NCBI RefSeq assembly: GCF_029910095.1
Contig: NZ_CP094526.1
Coordinates: 3,286,001-3,350,000, forward strand
Length of the DNA stretch: 64,000 bases
Source: Bradyrhizobium sp. ISRA464
GTDB taxonomy: Bacteria; Pseudomonadota; Alphaproteobacteria; Rhizobiales; Xanthobacteraceae
Reading direction: 5' to 3'
In this document: positions 27,158-36,777 of the stretch, in pieces
Position numbering within the stretch: the stretch's first letter is position 1
How the letters are laid out: each line of letters begins with the position of its first letter
The notes under the pieces: generated by a model
What the model saw: only the letters and a program-made list of their open reading frames with translations
The model's database searches: none
What the model was told of the DNA's origin: nothing
Translations under genes and position numbers: made by a program

Positions 27158-27847
27158 TCAATCCGGCGCGCGAAGTCGGTAGCCGATACCGGTCTCGGTA
27201 AGGACGTATTCGGGACGCTCTGGATCAGCTTCGATCTTTTGTCTTAACTGACGAACATAGACGCGAAGGTATTGCGCATCCGTACTTTGATCCCACAGCT
27301 CGCCGAGCAGGAACTTGTGTGTCAGCACCTTGCCGGCGTGCTGCACCAGGAGCCGCAACAGATCGTACTCCTTCGGCGAAAGCTTCACCTCGGCATCGCG
27401 CACTTTGACAATGCGCCGGACCAGATCGATGGAGAGATCGCCGACCCGAAAGACCGGGCGCTCGCCCTGCACCTGCAGCCGGTGACGGAGTGCTGCCCGC
27501 GTGCGCGCGAGCAGCTCATTCATTCCGAACGGCTTGGTGACATAATCGTCGGCGCCGCCATCCAGCGCCTCGACCTTGCCGGTTTCATCGCCGCGGCTCG
27601 ATAGCACGACGATGGCGACTTGCTCGTTCTGGGCTCGCAGCATCCTGAGCAGGTCGAGCCCCTGCATGTCGGGCAGGCCAAGATCGAGAATGATGAGGTC
27701 CGGGGACTGAGACAGCAGCTCCAACGCGGCTTTCCCGTTCGGGGCTTCAAGAATGTCATAGCCCTGGGTGACCAATCCCATCCGGAGCAGTTTCCGGATC
27801 GGCGGCTCGTCGTCGATGACCAGAACCTTCAGCGCCCCGGTGCTCAT
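27158..27847 (-). CDS. kdpE: OmpR-family response regulator, KdpE-like
   Basis: A 229-aa response regulator. The receiver domain has the acidic pair in VLVIDDEPPIRKLLR, the phospho-acceptor Asp in LIILDLGLPDMQG and the Lys in YVTKPFGMNELLAR. The C-terminal winged helix contains VKLSPKEYDLLRLLVQHAGK and YLRVYVRQLRQKIE. This set is closest to KdpE, which controls potassium uptake genes. The start ATG overlaps the stop of the sensor kinase by four bases. No kdpFABC genes are nearby; kup is the local potassium transporter. Confidence 0.83.
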   Translation of the reverse strand: MSTGALKVLVIDDEPPIRKLLRMGLVTQGYDILEAPNGKAALELLSQSPDLIILDLGLPDMQGLDLLRMLRAQNEQVAIVVLSSRGDETGKVEALDGGADDYVTKPFGMNELLARTRAALRHRLQVQGERPVFRVGDLSIDLVRRIVKVRDAEVKLSPKEYDLLRLLVQHAGKVLTHKFLLGELWDQSTDAQYLRVYVRQLRQKIEADPERPEYVLTETGIGYRLRAPD

Positions 27848-29520
27848 GCGACTTCGCCCATGCGCGGCGGTGCTGCCGGGATCGGCAGGCGGATGGTGAA
27901 AACAGCACCGCTGCGGTCGCTGCGATTTGCCGCCGAAATCGTGCCGTGCATCGCCTCGATAAACCCGCGGGAGATCGCAAGCCCAAGTCCCGTGCCGGCG
28001 CGGACCCGGTCGCCCTTTCGTACCCGGTAGAACTTCTCGAAGATTTGGCCGAGCTCGGAGGCGGGAATGCCGTCGCCTTCATCCATGACCTGCAGCGAGA
28101 TCATCTCGCCAGACTCTCGTCTGCTTCGGATGGTGATCGCGGTGCCGGAGGGTGCATATTTCGAGGCATTGTCGAGAATGTTGAACAGCACCTGCTCGAA
28201 CAGCACGGCGTCCAGTTCAAGCATCGGCAGATCGCCGGCCAAATCGAGCTCGATTCGGTGTGGTCGCAGGATCTTTCCGGCACGGCGAAGCACGCTGCCG
28301 ACGATTTCATGCAGATCGTGGCGGGCGGTGTTCGGGGTGATTGCTCCCGATTCCAGCCTCGTCATGTCGAGCAGATTGGCGATGAAGCGGTTCAGCCGCT
28401 CCGATTCATCGATGATCGTCGCGAGAAGTTCGTCCTTCTGATCCTGGTTCAGCTTGCTTGCCAGATCGCGCAGAGTTCCGGCTGCACCGAGCACCGCGGC
28501 CAGCGGGGTCTTGAGGTCGTGCGATATCGAGGTGAGCAGCGCCGAGCGCAGGCGTTCAGTCTCGAGGGTGCGTCTTACCCGCTCCATGTCCTCGACGAGA
28601 TAGACGCGCTCGATGGCGAGCGCGCTCTGGTCGATCAGGGCTTCGAGTAGACGCCGCTCGCCCGCGGTCGGCAGTGGATCCTCCCTGTCGCTGTCGATGC
28701 CGACTACGCCGATGACGCCACGGCCAGTCCGCATCGGCAGGAACAAACGTTTCGCTTCGGCCCGAACGCCGGAGCCGTGCCCTGCCGGAACATCCTGTTG
28801 CCACGCCCATTGCGCGGCGGCGAGATCGGCTTCTTCCAGCTGGTCTTCCGGCGGATACCCCGCCTTGACCGCGATGGTGCCGTTCTCCGGCAGCAGAAGC
28901 ACTACCCTCACGTTCAACATCAAGGCGGTCTGGTGCGCTATGGCCCAGAGGACGTCATCGAGCGTACCGGTGCCGGCCAGCTTGCGGCTGAATGCGTAGA
29001 GCAACTCCGTCGTGCGCGCTCGCCCCATCGCGGCAACCGCCTCTACCCGGGCTCGGGCAGCGACATTCGAGACGATGACCGCAACGACCGTAAACACGAC
29101 CACCGCGACAATGTTCGCGGGGTCATCAATGGCGAGGGTGAAATAGGGCGCGGTGAAAAAGAAGTTGTAGCAGAGCGAGGACAAGGCGGTTGCAAACAAG
29201 GAGGGCCAAAGCCCGAACCTCGCCGCAATGGCCACGATGGCGGTCAGGAAGATGAGGCTGATGTTCTCCTGGCCGATCCATGGCCAAAGCAGGAAGCCGA
29301 TGCCGACCGCGCATGTCACGGCCACAGCCGCAAGACCAAGCGCGCGCCAATCGGGACGAACGAGTGAATCCGATAGCGTCCAATCGCCAACGCCGCCGAA
29401 GAGAAGCCTCTCCCGTGTTGAAGCACTGTCTTCCCGCGAGTCTTTGGCGCCCTTCGGCATCGGCGTGTGCCCGTTCGAGTTCGCATGTCGGCGAGCCCAG
29501 TTCGCCATGCGATGACACAA
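27844..29520 (-). CDS. Short KdpD-like sensor histidine kinase
   Basis: A 558-aa kinase corresponding to the C-terminal half of KdpD. Four membrane helices of the DUF4118 type (LAAVAVTCAVGIGFLLWPW, ENISLIFLTAIVAIAA, NIVAVVVFTVVAVIVSN), a GAF-like domain, H-box SISHDLKTPLAAVLG, N-box NILDNASKYAP, and G-boxes DEGDGIP and GTGLGLAI are all present. The N-terminal KdpD and UspA-like domains that read ATP/ionic signals in full-length KdpD are absent. The start is TTG 29520 with AGGAA upstream; ATG 29508 or 29460 are alternatives. It forms a two-gene operon with kdpE. Confidence 0.82.
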   Translation of the reverse strand: MCHRMANWARRHANSNGHTPMPKGAKDSREDSASTRERLLFGGVGDWTLSDSLVRPDWRALGLAAVAVTCAVGIGFLLWPWIGQENISLIFLTAIVAIAARFGLWPSLFATALSSLCYNFFFTAPYFTLAIDDPANIVAVVVFTVVAVIVSNVAARARVEAVAAMGRARTTELLYAFSRKLAGTGTLDDVLWAIAHQTALMLNVRVVLLLPENGTIAVKAGYPPEDQLEEADLAAAQWAWQQDVPAGHGSGVRAEAKRLFLPMRTGRGVIGVVGIDSDREDPLPTAGERRLLEALIDQSALAIERVYLVEDMERVRRTLETERLRSALLTSISHDLKTPLAAVLGAAGTLRDLASKLNQDQKDELLATIIDESERLNRFIANLLDMTRLESGAITPNTARHDLHEIVGSVLRRAGKILRPHRIELDLAGDLPMLELDAVLFEQVLFNILDNASKYAPSGTAITIRSRRESGEMISLQVMDEGDGIPASELGQIFEKFYRVRKGDRVRAGTGLGLAISRGFIEAMHGTISAANRSDRSGAVFTIRLPIPAAPPRMGEVA

Positions 29521-29703
29521 TCAATTCCTGCGATCAAGGCGCCGGCTGGTCACTTATATCGCGAACGTTAATTCCTATGAGATTCCTATGCCGCGAGTTC
29601 TAGGTCGCTCTGGTTTCCCTATGGCGTTTGCACCCATTTTCCGGGCGCGGTCGCATGTGGCGATCGTTTTTCCAAGGGTGAACGGTGTTACCCGGTGGAT
29701 GCG

Positions 29704-30159
29704 ATGACGGAACGTTTGGATCGGCTAGTCGACGAGCTTCGCCTGACGCCGGGGCTCACGCCGCACCTGATCTCCAGGGTCGTCACGGATGCCTGCACGC
29801 GGTTGCCAAGCATGGCGCGGGCGGGCAGGGCCGCGCGCCTGGACCGGCTGGTGCACGCAGAATCCTGGATCGACGCGGTGCTCGCACTGATCGAGTTGGA
29901 GCTTCCGATGTGGCGTCCTTGCCGGCTGATCTACGACGGCGGCGAATGGGTGTGTTCGCTGTCCCGTCATCCCGAGGTTCCCTTCGAATTCGACGACACA
30001 GCTGACGGGCGGCATGAAGTGCAGGCGATTGCAATCCTGCTGTCCTTCGTCGAGGCGAAGCGGCTTCTCACGACAACTGAACAAGCCAGCGCATCGTCCG
30101 TGCCGCAGGTCGCACCCAGCGCGGCCGCATACACGTTCTGCTGCGACAATTTTGGATGA
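29704..30159 (+). CDS. Conserved-looking hypothetical protein upstream of kup
   Basis: A 151-aa soluble protein with no domain I recognise. It begins [20 protein letters not shown], contains [20 protein letters not shown] and [20 protein letters not shown], and ends in a cysteine pair (YTFCCDN). It overlaps the extended kup frame and lies divergent from the KdpD-like kinase, 183 bp away. GTG 29695 is an alternative start. It could be a small regulator of the transporter, but nothing proves this. Confidence 0.6.
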   Translation: MTERLDRLVDELRLTPGLTPHLISRVVTDACTRLPSMARAGRAARLDRLVHAESWIDAVLALIELELPMWRPCRLIYDGGEWVCSLSRHPEVPFEFDDTADGRHEVQAIAILLSFVEAKRLLTTTEQASASSVPQVAPSAAAYTFCCDNFG

Positions 30160-30218
30160 AGAACCCGAACGCGTGCCGGGCCCCGGCGCGCATTCAGCAA
30201 CAGGGACATGTGAAAAAG

Positions 30219-32147
30219 ATGACGACGATCAACAGCGCCGATCAGGCCGGAGGCGAACTCGCTGGCCCGCGGACCGTCGACGGTCGGCGTCATGCCGGCT
30301 TCTGGGGACTCACTCTCGGCGCCATCGGCGTCGTCTATGGCGATATCGGGACGAGCCCGCTCTATGCCGTGAAAGAATCCGTACTGGCCGCGGTAGGCTC
30401 CGGTAATTCGGCGAGCTACGAGGTCGTGCTCGGCATCCTGTCGCTGATCATCTGGGCGCTGTTGCTCGTCGTCACTCTGAAATACGTCGTCATCCTGCTG
30501 CGCGCGGACAACCATGGCGAGGGCGGCACACTCGCGTTGATGGCGCTCGCCAACAAGGCCGTGAGCGGACGCGCGCCGATGATCATGCTGTTGGGCATCA
30601 TCAGCGGCGGCCTGTTCTTTGGCGACGCGATCATCACTCCCTCGCTTTCCGTGCTCTCGGCCGTCGAAGGCATCAAGATCATCACTCCGGCCTTCGATCC
30701 CTACGTGGTCCCGATAACCGCAGCGATCCTGCTCGGGCTGTTCGCGGTGCAATCGCGGGGAACGGCGCGGGTGGCCGCGTTCTTTGGTCCGATCACGCTG
30801 GTGTGGTTCGTCGCGCTTGCGCTGGCGGGCCTGTGGCATATCTCGGACAATCCGTCGGTGCTGCTCGCCTTCAATCCGCTGCACGGCGTGCGCTTCCTGC
30901 TCGAACACGGCATGATCGGGTTTTTGACGTTAGGCGCGGTGTTCCTGGTCGTCACCGGCTCGGAGGCGCTCTATGCCGATCTCGGCCATTTTGGCCGCGG
31001 GCCGATCCGGACCGCATGGCTGTTCGTGGCCTTGCCGGCGCTCGTTATCAATTATCTTGGCCAAGGCGCACTGATCCTGGCCAGTCCGGCAGCGATCGAA
31101 AATCCGCTCTTCCTGCTCTACCCGCAATGGGCCTTGATTCCGATGGTGGTGCTCGCCACCGCTGCCACCGTCATCGCCAGTCAGGCGGTGATCACCGGCG
31201 CCTATTCGTTGACCCAACAGGCGATCCAGCTCGGCCTGCTGCCGCGGCTGGAGATCCGGCACACTTCCGAGGCGCTCGTAGGACAGATCTACATGCCGCG
31301 CGTCAACGGATTCCTGCTGGTTGGCGTACTGGTGCTGGTGTTCATGTTCCGCTCCTCGAACGCGCTGGCTTCGGCGTATGGCATCGCCGTCACTGGCACG
31401 ATGGTGGTGACGGCGATGCTCGCCTTCGTGGTGATCTGGAAAGTGTGGAATTGGTCCGCGATCGCGGCCGGCGCGCTGGTGGCGCCGTTCCTGCTGCTGG
31501 ATCTCACCTTCCTCGGCGCCAACCTGCTGAAGGTCATGGAAGGCGGCTGGATGCCTCTGATGCTGGGCGCTGCCATGGTGACGGCGATGTATACCTGGCG
31601 CTGTGGGACGGCGGTGCTGGCGGCAAAGACCGCAAAGCTGCAAGTCCCGCTGGCTACTCTGGTCGGGATGTTGGAACGATCGCCGCCGCATCGCGCGTCC
31701 GGCACCGCCGTTTTCCTGACCGGCAACCCTGACCATGCGCCGACCGCGCTGCTGCACAATCTCAAGCACAACAAGGTGCTGCACGAGCGCAACGTCGTGC
31801 TGACAGTCGAATATGCCGAGACGCCGCGTGTCCCCGAGCAAGAGCGCGTTCGCATTGAGCCGCTGGGTGATGGCTTCCTTCGTGTCAAGCTGCGCTTCGG
31901 CTTCATGGACGTGCCGAATATCCCGGAAGCCCTCGCATTGGCACGTAAGGCGGGGTGGCAGTTCGAGATCATGTCGACCTCGTTCTATGTGTCGCGGCGC
32001 TCGCTCAGGATCGCTGCCCACTCGGAAATGCCGCGCTGGCAGGATCGCCTGTTCATCACGCTCGCCTCCGGCGCGAGCGATGCGACCGACTATTTCCGGA
32101 TTCCGACTGGCCGTGTCGTGGAGATCGGCGCGCAGGTGGCGATTTAG
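30219..32147 (+). CDS. kup: Kup/TrkD potassium uptake transporter
   Basis: A 642-aa protein with the Kup signature [17 protein letters not shown] at the first membrane helix, twelve predicted helices, [16 protein letters not shown], and a cytoplasmic C-terminal domain ([18 protein letters not shown]). Kup transports potassium with protons across the inner membrane, often at low pH. ATG 30219 is chosen; upstream AGGGAC also fits GTG 30210, and a longer start overlapping the preceding gene is possible. The KdpE/KdpD pair on the other side suggests potassium-responsive control. Confidence 0.88.
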   Translation: MTTINSADQAGGELAGPRTVDGRRHAGFWGLTLGAIGVVYGDIGTSPLYAVKESVLAAVGSGNSASYEVVLGILSLIIWALLLVVTLKYVVILLRADNHGEGGTLALMALANKAVSGRAPMIMLLGIISGGLFFGDAIITPSLSVLSAVEGIKIITPAFDPYVVPITAAILLGLFAVQSRGTARVAAFFGPITLVWFVALALAGLWHISDNPSVLLAFNPLHGVRFLLEHGMIGFLTLGAVFLVVTGSEALYADLGHFGRGPIRTAWLFVALPALVINYLGQGALILASPAAIENPLFLLYPQWALIPMVVLATAATVIASQAVITGAYSLTQQAIQLGLLPRLEIRHTSEALVGQIYMPRVNGFLLVGVLVLVFMFRSSNALASAYGIAVTGTMVVTAMLAFVVIWKVWNWSAIAAGALVAPFLLLDLTFLGANLLKVMEGGWMPLMLGAAMVTAMYTWRCGTAVLAAKTAKLQVPLATLVGMLERSPPHRASGTAVFLTGNPDHAPTALLHNLKHNKVLHERNVVLTVEYAETPRVPEQERVRIEPLGDGFLRVKLRFGFMDVPNIPEALALARKAGWQFEIMSTSFYVSRRSLRIAAHSEMPRWQDRLFITLASGASDATDYFRIPTGRVVEIGAQVAI

Positions 32148-32158
32148 GCTGCCTCAGG

Positions 32159-32207
32159 TCCGCTTTGGGTCGCAACTACCGCTTCGCCCTCAGAAGCGGA
32201 CTTTTAT
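32159..32207. terminator. Hairpin with T-run between convergent kup and cyclase genes; dispersed repeat
   Basis: GTCCGCTT (32159-32166) and AAGCGGAC (32194-32201) form an 8-bp stem followed by TTTTAT. It lies 12 bp after the kup stop and could end the kup transcript. The right arm and following ATGAGTACACCCCC match, in inverse orientation, the repeat at 11678-11706, so this is also a copy of a dispersed element. Confidence 0.55.
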
Positions 32208-32235
32208 GAGTACACCCCCTTAGCGCGCGGCGGCG

Positions 32236-33969
32236 CTACTTGTGCTCCAGGTGCCAGGCGCCGTCCCAGTCCGCGGGAGGCGGGCTTTGCCGGAAGCCCT
32301 CGACGCGCGCTTTCAAGGCCGCCGCCGGGCCATCGCCGGGCACCGCTTCAAGCGCGACGGCGAGGGCGCGCTCGGCGTCGTCCCAGCGCCGTTCCCGATA
32401 GGCCGCGAGACCTTCCGCATAATGCTGCCGCAGCAGCGTCTGCGCCGGCGTGAGCTCGTCCTTCCTGCCCATGATCTCGAACACGGTCTGCGGCTGGCTC
32501 TGGCCGACCACGACCAGCCGGTCGATCTCGCGCAGCTCGACGGTTGCCGTGCAAGCGGCGGCGGTCGCTTCCGAGATCAGGCTGCGGCTGCCATAGACCT
32601 TGTTGGCGCCTTCCAGCCGCGAAGCGAGGTTCACGGTGTCGCCGAGTACGGTGTAGCTCATCATGAATTCGGAGCCGATGCTGCCGACCAGCGCTTCGCC
32701 GGTGGCGATCCCGATGCGGATGTCGCAGTCGGTCGGGATCGCGCGGACCCCAAGCAGTTCGGGCAACTCCTTGCGCAGCTGTGCAACATGGCCAATCATG
32801 TCCAGCGCGGCGAGCACCGCGAGCTGCGTCTGCTCGGTCTCCTCGACGAAGGGCGCGCCCCAATAGGCCATGATGGCATCGCCGATATATTTGTCGATGA
32901 TGCCGCGATGTGCGTGGACCGGCGCGGACATGGTCGAGAGATAGAGGTTCATGATCTTGACCAGCCCGCGCGGCGTCACGCCCTCGCTCAGGGTGGTAAA
33001 GCCCTTCATGTCGCAGAACATCACCGTCATGACGCGGCGCTGCCCTTCGGTGGCGGCGATCGCCGGCTGTTCGAGCAGGCCTTCGGCGATCCGCGGATTG
33101 ATGTAGCGGCCGAAGGTTTCGCGGATGCGCTGGTTGTGGCGCAGCGTCTCGATCATGCGATTGAAGGCGGCCGAGAGCTGGCCGATCTCGTCCTGCGTCG
33201 TGATGGTGATGGTGCCGTCGAGACGGCCGGCCTCGACCTCGCGGGTGCCCTCCAGCAGCCGCATGACCGGGCGCGTGATCCCGCTGCCGACCAGCATCGC
33301 GAACACGAAGCCGAGCACGGCGGCGATCGCGGTGACGACGGCCGAGACGATGATGGCGCGCTGCTGGGAGCTCATCACGATCCTTGCGCTGCGGCCGACC
33401 TGGGTCAGCATGTCGGCGCGAATGCCTTCGATCCTGGTGTTGAATTCGTCGCGCAGCGCTTCCGCGCGGAGCATCGTCTTCCGCGCGTCGGCGAAGTCCT
33501 TGGCGTCGAGCTCATCGAGCAGCGCCTGGTTTTCCGTGTTCAGCCGGACGAGCAGGTCGTTGAGCGCATTGTCGATCCGGTCGTCGATGCGTCCAAGCGC
33601 GGCGTTGTCGGAGGGGGTAGATGGATCCTCGATGATCGCGTCGATCAACTTGCGTGCGGCATTGGCCTCCTGGGTGATCACCGGATTGATCGCATCGAAG
33701 GTTTTGCGCGCGGCGGCGTAGGTCTCGTCTTCCGCCGGCCCCTGCATCTTCGCCATCATCATCCGCCGCATCGCGAGCGAGCGTTCGAGCGAGCGGACAT
33801 TGATACGGGCGAGATGGGCGTAGGCGGGAATGTAGCGATTGGTGAGCTCTCCGAGCAGATGGCCGACCCGGCTCGCCATCACCATCGACAACAGCGATGT
33901 GACCACCGCGAGGATGATCAGCCCCGCGGCGATGCCGACGATCTTCTGCCTGATCGATTTGCGAAACAT
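32236..33969 (-). CDS. Membrane adenylate cyclase with HAMP domain
   Basis: A 577-aa membrane receptor-cyclase. Helix one is GIAAGLIILAVVTSLLSMV (residues 12-30), a periplasmic four-helix sensor region follows (to about 205), then helix two IIVSAVVTAIAAVLGFVFA, HAMP (ITRPVMRLLEGTREVEAGRL) and a class III cyclase domain (VMFCDMKGFTTLSE, GIIDKYIGDAIMAYWG, YTVLGDTVNLASRLEGANK). It would make cAMP in response to an external signal. The C-terminal tail has one TPR-like pair. ATG 33969 starts MFRKSIRQKI. It converges on kup. Confidence 0.87.
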   Translation of the reverse strand: MFRKSIRQKIVGIAAGLIILAVVTSLLSMVMASRVGHLLGELTNRYIPAYAHLARINVRSLERSLAMRRMMMAKMQGPAEDETYAAARKTFDAINPVITQEANAARKLIDAIIEDPSTPSDNAALGRIDDRIDNALNDLLVRLNTENQALLDELDAKDFADARKTMLRAEALRDEFNTRIEGIRADMLTQVGRSARIVMSSQQRAIIVSAVVTAIAAVLGFVFAMLVGSGITRPVMRLLEGTREVEAGRLDGTITITTQDEIGQLSAAFNRMIETLRHNQRIRETFGRYINPRIAEGLLEQPAIAATEGQRRVMTVMFCDMKGFTTLSEGVTPRGLVKIMNLYLSTMSAPVHAHRGIIDKYIGDAIMAYWGAPFVEETEQTQLAVLAALDMIGHVAQLRKELPELLGVRAIPTDCDIRIGIATGEALVGSIGSEFMMSYTVLGDTVNLASRLEGANKVYGSRSLISEATAAACTATVELREIDRLVVVGQSQPQTVFEIMGRKDELTPAQTLLRQHYAEGLAAYRERRWDDAERALAVALEAVPGDGPAAALKARVEGFRQSPPPADWDGAWHLEHK

Positions 33970-34652
33970 GCCCTGCGCTTGGCGCCCCTGGTCGCGCCGT
34001 ACAGCTAATAGAGTTCCTCCGCCCGCGGCGCAAGTTCACCCGTGCGCGCAGGCGCGAATTTTGCCAGATATTTCAACGCGATTGGGGCTGTCCAGTCCTC
34101 GTGCGAAAAATATTCCGCTTCCGTCGTCGGGCAAATCAGTGGCACGAATCCGGCCGTCTCAGTGCGCCCCGACGGCGCGCATCACCAGTGGAGGAGGATT
34201 CCACCCAGATAGTTGTCGATTGATCTGGTAGCTGACGAGCGGATCGGTCGGGTAACCGGCCGGTTCGAAGCCTCGTGACAAAGGCCGCCTTGGGCGGTCG
34301 AGCAATCCAGCGGGCCGTAATATGAGTGAAGTCTGAGCAGGCCTCGAAAGTGAAGATGCGGATGCCGACCCGCCTGAGATACGGGGAAGGCCGTGTGGAT
34401 AGGGAAGCAATCGACGTGCGCACCTGTTTGATCCGCCGGGGTAGTGGACTCGGCACGCTGGAAGGGCGATGCGGGTAATCGGGGGAGACCCGCAGCGGGC
34501 GGAGGTCGCGTCTTCAACGTCGCAATTGGCGGCGGCCTGCAGCGGGAGTCGGACAGGGACGCGGTACCGTTGAAACCGGGTAATGCCGGCGGAGGGAAGG
34601 TCCCTGACTTCTGGTGTGCTTTCAAAGACGGTGAGGAAACAGGTGATTGGCG

Positions 34653-35975
34653 ATGAGCCTCGAAACGCCTGAAAGGATCAGGACCCTTCAGAGAAAGCTC
34701 TATTGCAAGGCGAAGGCGGAGCCTGCCTACCGCTTCTATTTGCTCTACGACAAGATCTGCCGTGAGGACATTCTGCGCCACGCCTACGCGCTGGCCCGTG
34801 CCAATGCGGGTGCGCCTGGTGTTGACGGGGTGACCTTTGAGCAGATCGAGGCGTCGGGCGTGGAAGCATGGTTAGCGGGGCTGCGCGAGGACCTCGTTTC
34901 GAAGACGTACCGACCCGATCCGGTGCGGCGGGTGATGATCCCGAAGCCCGGGGGAGGCGAGCGCGCGCTCGGCATTCCCACGATCCGCTGTCGCGTCATT
35001 CAGACTGCCGCCAAACTCGTGTTGGAACCGATATTCGAAGCGGACTTCGAGGACAGTGCTTATGGCTATCGTCCGCGTCGCAGCGCGGTCGATGCGATCA
35101 AGGAAACGCACCGGCTGATTTGCCGGGGCTATACCGACGTGGTTGACGCCGATTTGTCGAAATATTTCGACACGATCCCGCATTCGGACCTCCTCAAATC
35201 GGTGGCCCGACGCATCGTTGACCGGCATGTGCTGTGGCTGATCAAGCTGTGGCTGCAAGCGCCGGTCGAGGAGCGGGACGGCAACGGGAAGCGGCGCATG
35301 AGTGGCGGCAAGAACAGCAAGCGCGGCACACCGCAAGGCGGTGTTGCAAGCCCGCTGCTCTCCGTCATCTATATGAACCGGTTCCTGAAGCATTGGCGAT
35401 TGACCGGACGCGGCGAAGCCTTCCGCGCCCACATCGTCTCGTACGCCGACGACTTCGTCATCCTCAGCCGCGGCTATGCGCACGAGGCTCTGGCGTGGAC
35501 GAAAGCGGTGATGACGAAACTCGGGCTGACGCTCAACGAGGCGAAAACCTCGGTGAAGGATGCCCGGCGCGAGAGCTTCGACTTCCTTGGTTATAGCTTC
35601 GGGCCGCATCGGTACCGGAAAGATGGCCATTGGTATCTGGGCGCGAGCCCGTCCAAGAAGAGTGTTCAGCGGCTCAAAGCCAAGGTGAGCGATATCCTGG
35701 TCCCCGGCAACACCGGGTGCTGGCTTGACGTGCGTGACCGGCTCAATCGCTTGTTGCGAGGCTGGAGCACGTACTTCGGCTACGGCACTCGGAAACCGGC
35801 GTACCGGACCGTCGATAACCATGTGTACGAACGGGTCCGCGGATTCCTGGTCCGACGTCACAAGGTGCCGTCGCGTGGCACCCGCCTCTTCCCGCGAGAG
35901 GCTGTGTTTGGCGCGCTCGGGGTCTTGCACCTCCGACGCGTCCACTTGGGACCGCCGCCGTGGGCCTTGCACTGA
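34653..35975 (+). CDS. ltrA: Group II intron reverse transcriptase/maturase
   Basis: A 440-aa protein. Reverse transcriptase blocks include GAPGVDGVTFEQIEA, KPGGGERALGIPTIRCRVIQ, DADLSKYFDTIPH, TPQGGVASPLLSVIYMNRFL and the catalytic YADDFVILSRG. Then follow the maturase (domain X) segment and GWSTYFGYGTRKPAYRTVDN of the GIIM type. No HNH endonuclease domain follows, so insertion probably uses existing nicks or replication forks. ATG 34653 has AGG upstream; TTG 34647 is possible. It assists intron splicing and retrohoming. Confidence 0.88.
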   Translation: MSLETPERIRTLQRKLYCKAKAEPAYRFYLLYDKICREDILRHAYALARANAGAPGVDGVTFEQIEASGVEAWLAGLREDLVSKTYRPDPVRRVMIPKPGGGERALGIPTIRCRVIQTAAKLVLEPIFEADFEDSAYGYRPRRSAVDAIKETHRLICRGYTDVVDADLSKYFDTIPHSDLLKSVARRIVDRHVLWLIKLWLQAPVEERDGNGKRRMSGGKNSKRGTPQGGVASPLLSVIYMNRFLKHWRLTGRGEAFRAHIVSYADDFVILSRGYAHEALAWTKAVMTKLGLTLNEAKTSVKDARRESFDFLGYSFGPHRYRKDGHWYLGASPSKKSVQRLKAKVSDILVPGNTGCWLDVRDRLNRLLRGWSTYFGYGTRKPAYRTVDNHVYERVRGFLVRRHKVPSRGTRLFPREAVFGALGVLHLRRVHLGPPPWALH

Positions 35976-35986
35976 AGCCAGTCGGA

Positions 35987-36019
35987 AAGCCGGATGCGGT
36001 AGCTCCGCACGTCCGGTTT
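35987..36019 (+). ncRNA. Group II intron domain V
   Basis: The 33-base segment AAGCCGGATGCGG, TAGC, TCCGCACGTCCGGTTT folds into the two-part hairpin of domain V, with the catalytic AGC triad at 35988-35990 and a two-base bulge in the 3' arm. Its presence 12 bp after the maturase stop marks the catalytic core of the intron. Confidence 0.8.
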
Positions 36020-36087
36020 GATGAGCGAGGAAGGGAAACGGGGCGTTGCCGAATGGCCCAAGCTACCGCGCCCTTCCCCGACTCTAC

Positions 36088-36420
36088 CCCGCCTGAGGGG
36101 CGCTTCGCGATCGTCACGAGTGTTGGGTCGAGATGCGGTGGACGCCGAAGTCACGGCTGACGAGCGTGGCAGATAGCGGACGGCGAAATCGTGCAGGCCT
36201 GACGCCCTAGTGGCAGGTGTCTCATCAGCAGGAGAGACAAATTCTCTCGCCGATGACGGTGACAACAAAGCCCAGTCTCGCCGGGGAGAGCACGTATAAG
36301 CCGTAACCCATCGCGCAGGGAAAGCCGGGATCGTTCCGGTTTCACCTGTGGTCCTACCTCCCGTGCTTTCCATTCGCACGGGACCCATGGGTGCGATCGG
36401 CACCCGGCTTTCCCTGCGCC
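36088..36420. repeat. Structured intergenic repeat interrupted by the group II intron
   Basis: This gene-free segment, starting GCGATCGTCACGAGTGTTGG (36105 on), includes GTGGCAGATAGCGGACGGCG, GCACGTATAAGCCGTAACCC and a 16-bp perfect inverted repeat, CGCAGGGAAAGCCGGG (36314-36329) with CCCGGCTTTCCCTGCG (36403-36418). An inner hairpin (ACCCATGGGT) sits in the loop. Its 5' part continues on the other side of the intron (34115-34161). I recognise this as a repeat family common in Bradyrhizobium and relatives; function unknown. Confidence 0.6.
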
Positions 36421-36493
36421 CTCTGTTCGGAAGGAGGGTGGAAAGTTACGCAAGACTCGGACGGCTCACGTCGCGAGAACGCGAAGCCATATC

Positions 36494-36735
36494 TCCACGA
36501 CTGTCATCGCCCGCGAAAGCGGGCGATCCAGTATTCCAGAGGCAGCAGTGATTGATCCGAGAGGCCGCAGCGTACTGGATACCCCGCATGCGCTGGGTAT
36601 GACGGCGGGGCGGAGCGACGGATTGCTTCCGCCTTCGCCGAGGCTTCGGCGGACAAGTCGTCGCTTCAGCGCAAAATTGCTTTGCAATTTTGTCGCGAGC
36701 TCCTCGCAATGACTGTCATGGTCCCCTGGACCCGG
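36494..36735. repeat. Cluster of small palindromes
   Basis: Three hairpins in a row: ATCGCCCGC-GAAA-GCGGGCGAT (36506-36527, with a GNRA tetraloop), CGCCGAGGCTTCGGCG (about 36637-36652) and CAAAATTGC-TTT-GCAATTTTG (36672-36692). The inter-palindrome sequence is of the sort repeated in Bradyrhizobium intergenic DNA. It lies between the intron-bearing repeat and the PAS gene. No gene is present. Confidence 0.6.
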
Positions 36736-36777
36736 CTTTCGCAGGGACGACCGCGAACGGCAGCGAAACCTTCGCGA

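Larger units (their letters stand above)
34162..36087 (+). mobile_element. Group II intron with encoded reverse transcriptase
   Basis: The intron starts with GTGCG (34162-34166), matching the GUGYG 5' consensus, contains a reverse transcriptase in its domain IV, and has a clear domain V (35987-36019) followed by a domain VI stem. The 3' end is placed at AC 36087 because the flanks then join as a continuous repeat sequence (upstream ...GGCCGTCTCA, downstream CCCGCCTGAGGGGCG...). Length is about 1.93 kb. It appears full-length. The exact 3' base could be off by one or two. Confidence 0.82.

Noticed and set aside
32242..34008. A 588-codon plus-strand frame opposite the HAMP cyclase.
   Set aside because: Same shadow effect; the minus-strand cyclase has all catalytic motifs and membrane helices.
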